The notes below the pieces were generated by a model that saw nothing but the letters and a program-made list of their open reading frames with translations, had not been told where the DNA came from and searched no databases. Shown here in pieces: positions 63,558-64,000 of a DNA stretch of 64,000 nt (its first letter is position 1; the number at the start of each line of letters is the position of its first letter). The DNA is from Klebsiella oxytoca NBRC 105695. GTDB lineage: Bacteria; Pseudomonadota; Gammaproteobacteria; Enterobacterales; Enterobacteriaceae. Location of the stretch: contig NZ_BCZK01000001.1 in assembly GCF_001598695.1 (NCBI RefSeq), positions 744,001 through 808,000 of the forward strand, in the 5' to 3' direction. A program made the position numbers and the translations under genes.

Positions 63558-64000
63558 TCAGGAGTAGACCTTCTCTTTAAACTCGCAAAGATCTTCAATC
63601 AGGCAGGAACCGCAGCGCGGTTTACGGGCGATACAGGTATAACGGCCGTGCAGAATCAACCAGTGATGGCAGTCCACTTTGAATTCCGCCGGAACCACCT
63701 TTAACAGCTTCTCTTCCACCTGTTCAACGTTTTTACCAGGCGCAAATTGTGTCCGGTTGCAAACGCGGAAAATGTGCGTATCGACAGCGATTGTCGGCCA
63801 GCCGAAGGCGGTGTTCAACACGACGTTAGCGGTTTTGCGCCCGACGCCGGGAAGCGCCTCAAGCGCGGCTCTGTCTTCCGGTACTTCGCCGTTATGCTGC
63901 TCAAGCAGGATCCGGCAGGTCTTAATGACGTTTTCTGCTTTACTGTTGAACAGGCCGATGGTCTTAATGTACGACTTAACGCCCTCTACGCCCAGCGCCA
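63558..64000 (-). CDS. nth: Endonuclease III (Nth), 5' end outside window
   Basis: DNA glycosylase/AP lyase of base-excision repair; the last ~147 of an expected 211 residues are visible. The helix-hairpin-helix LPGVGRKTANVVL carries the catalytic Lys120 equivalent, VDTHIFRVCNR the catalytic Asp138 equivalent, and the C-terminal [4Fe-4S] motif is CIARKPRCGSCLIEDLC (C-x6-C-x2-C-x5-C). In E. coli it ends the rsx operon, just beyond the right edge. The start codon is not in the window. Confidence 0.96.
   Translation of the reverse strand, partial: ALGVEGVKSYIKTIGLFNSKAENVIKTCRILLEQHNGEVPEDRAALEALPGVGRKTANVVLNTAFGWPTIAVDTHIFRVCNRTQFAPGKNVEQVEEKLLKVVPAEFKVDCHHWLILHGRYTCIARKPRCGSCLIEDLCEFKEKVYS

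Overview
The window is enterobacterial chromosome. From about 33 kb to the right edge the gene order is that of the E. coli 36-37 min region: mdtK, ribE, cfa, punC/punR, purR, ynhF, ydhP, sodB, mepH, grxD, rnt, gloA-nemA-nemR, ydhL, ydhF, sodC, ydhKJI, slyA, slyB, anmK, mliC, pdxH, tyrS, pdxY, gstA, dtpA, nth. Protein lengths and motifs match closely but not identically. The high coding density, ERIC repeats, Mn-catalase next to yciGFE and the accessory metabolic genes on the left suggest Klebsiella, Raoultella or a near relative. The genus is an inference; there is no rRNA in the window.

Left accessory region (1-32.6 kb). Positions 1-9370 read leftward as one probable ten-gene unit: an SfnB-type acyl-CoA-dehydrogenase-like flavoprotein, a MetI-MetQ-MetN-like importer, then a peptide-type ABC importer (binding protein, two permeases, two ATPases, the last cut by the window edge). 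This looks like uptake and oxidation of an organosulfur compound. A CAT-like acyltransferase, a VOC protein, a DeoR regulator, a LysE exporter, a CynT-type carbonic anhydrase, an unusual MBL-fold protein, a GSP39-type SDR, a BOF protein with a 49-residue charged protein, and an FAD protein follow. From 17.7 to 23.5 kb lies a carbohydrate module: LacI regulator, GH13 alpha-glucosidase, PTS EIIBC and a ScrY-like porin, with two near-identical operator palindromes.

Stress island (23.7-32.7 kb). One rightward set encodes a small membrane protein, a DUF421/YetF protein, a PncC/CinA-like protein and a membrane-anchored SDR. Facing it is a leftward set: yciG, yciF, yciE, katN, a CioAB-type cytochrome bd oxidase and a TreS-like GH13 enzyme. 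Tight gene junctions suggest that the known yciGFE-katN stress operon is here extended with respiratory and trehalose-type genes.

Conserved right half. Three tRNA-Val(GAC) genes precede mdtK. Regulatory sequence is readable in several places: two PurR operators at purR, a PhoP-type promoter at slyB, a NemR-type palindrome at nemR, and the exact SlyA palindrome TTAGCAAGCTAA both at slyA and at the cfa promoter, with a 10/12 match near ynhF. A GGDEF protein is inserted between slyA and slyB. Two ERIC elements lie head to tail between pdxH and tyrS, sharing a TATA junction. Strong hairpin terminators separate most convergent pairs. I saw no insertion sequence, prophage, CRISPR array or plasmid gene.
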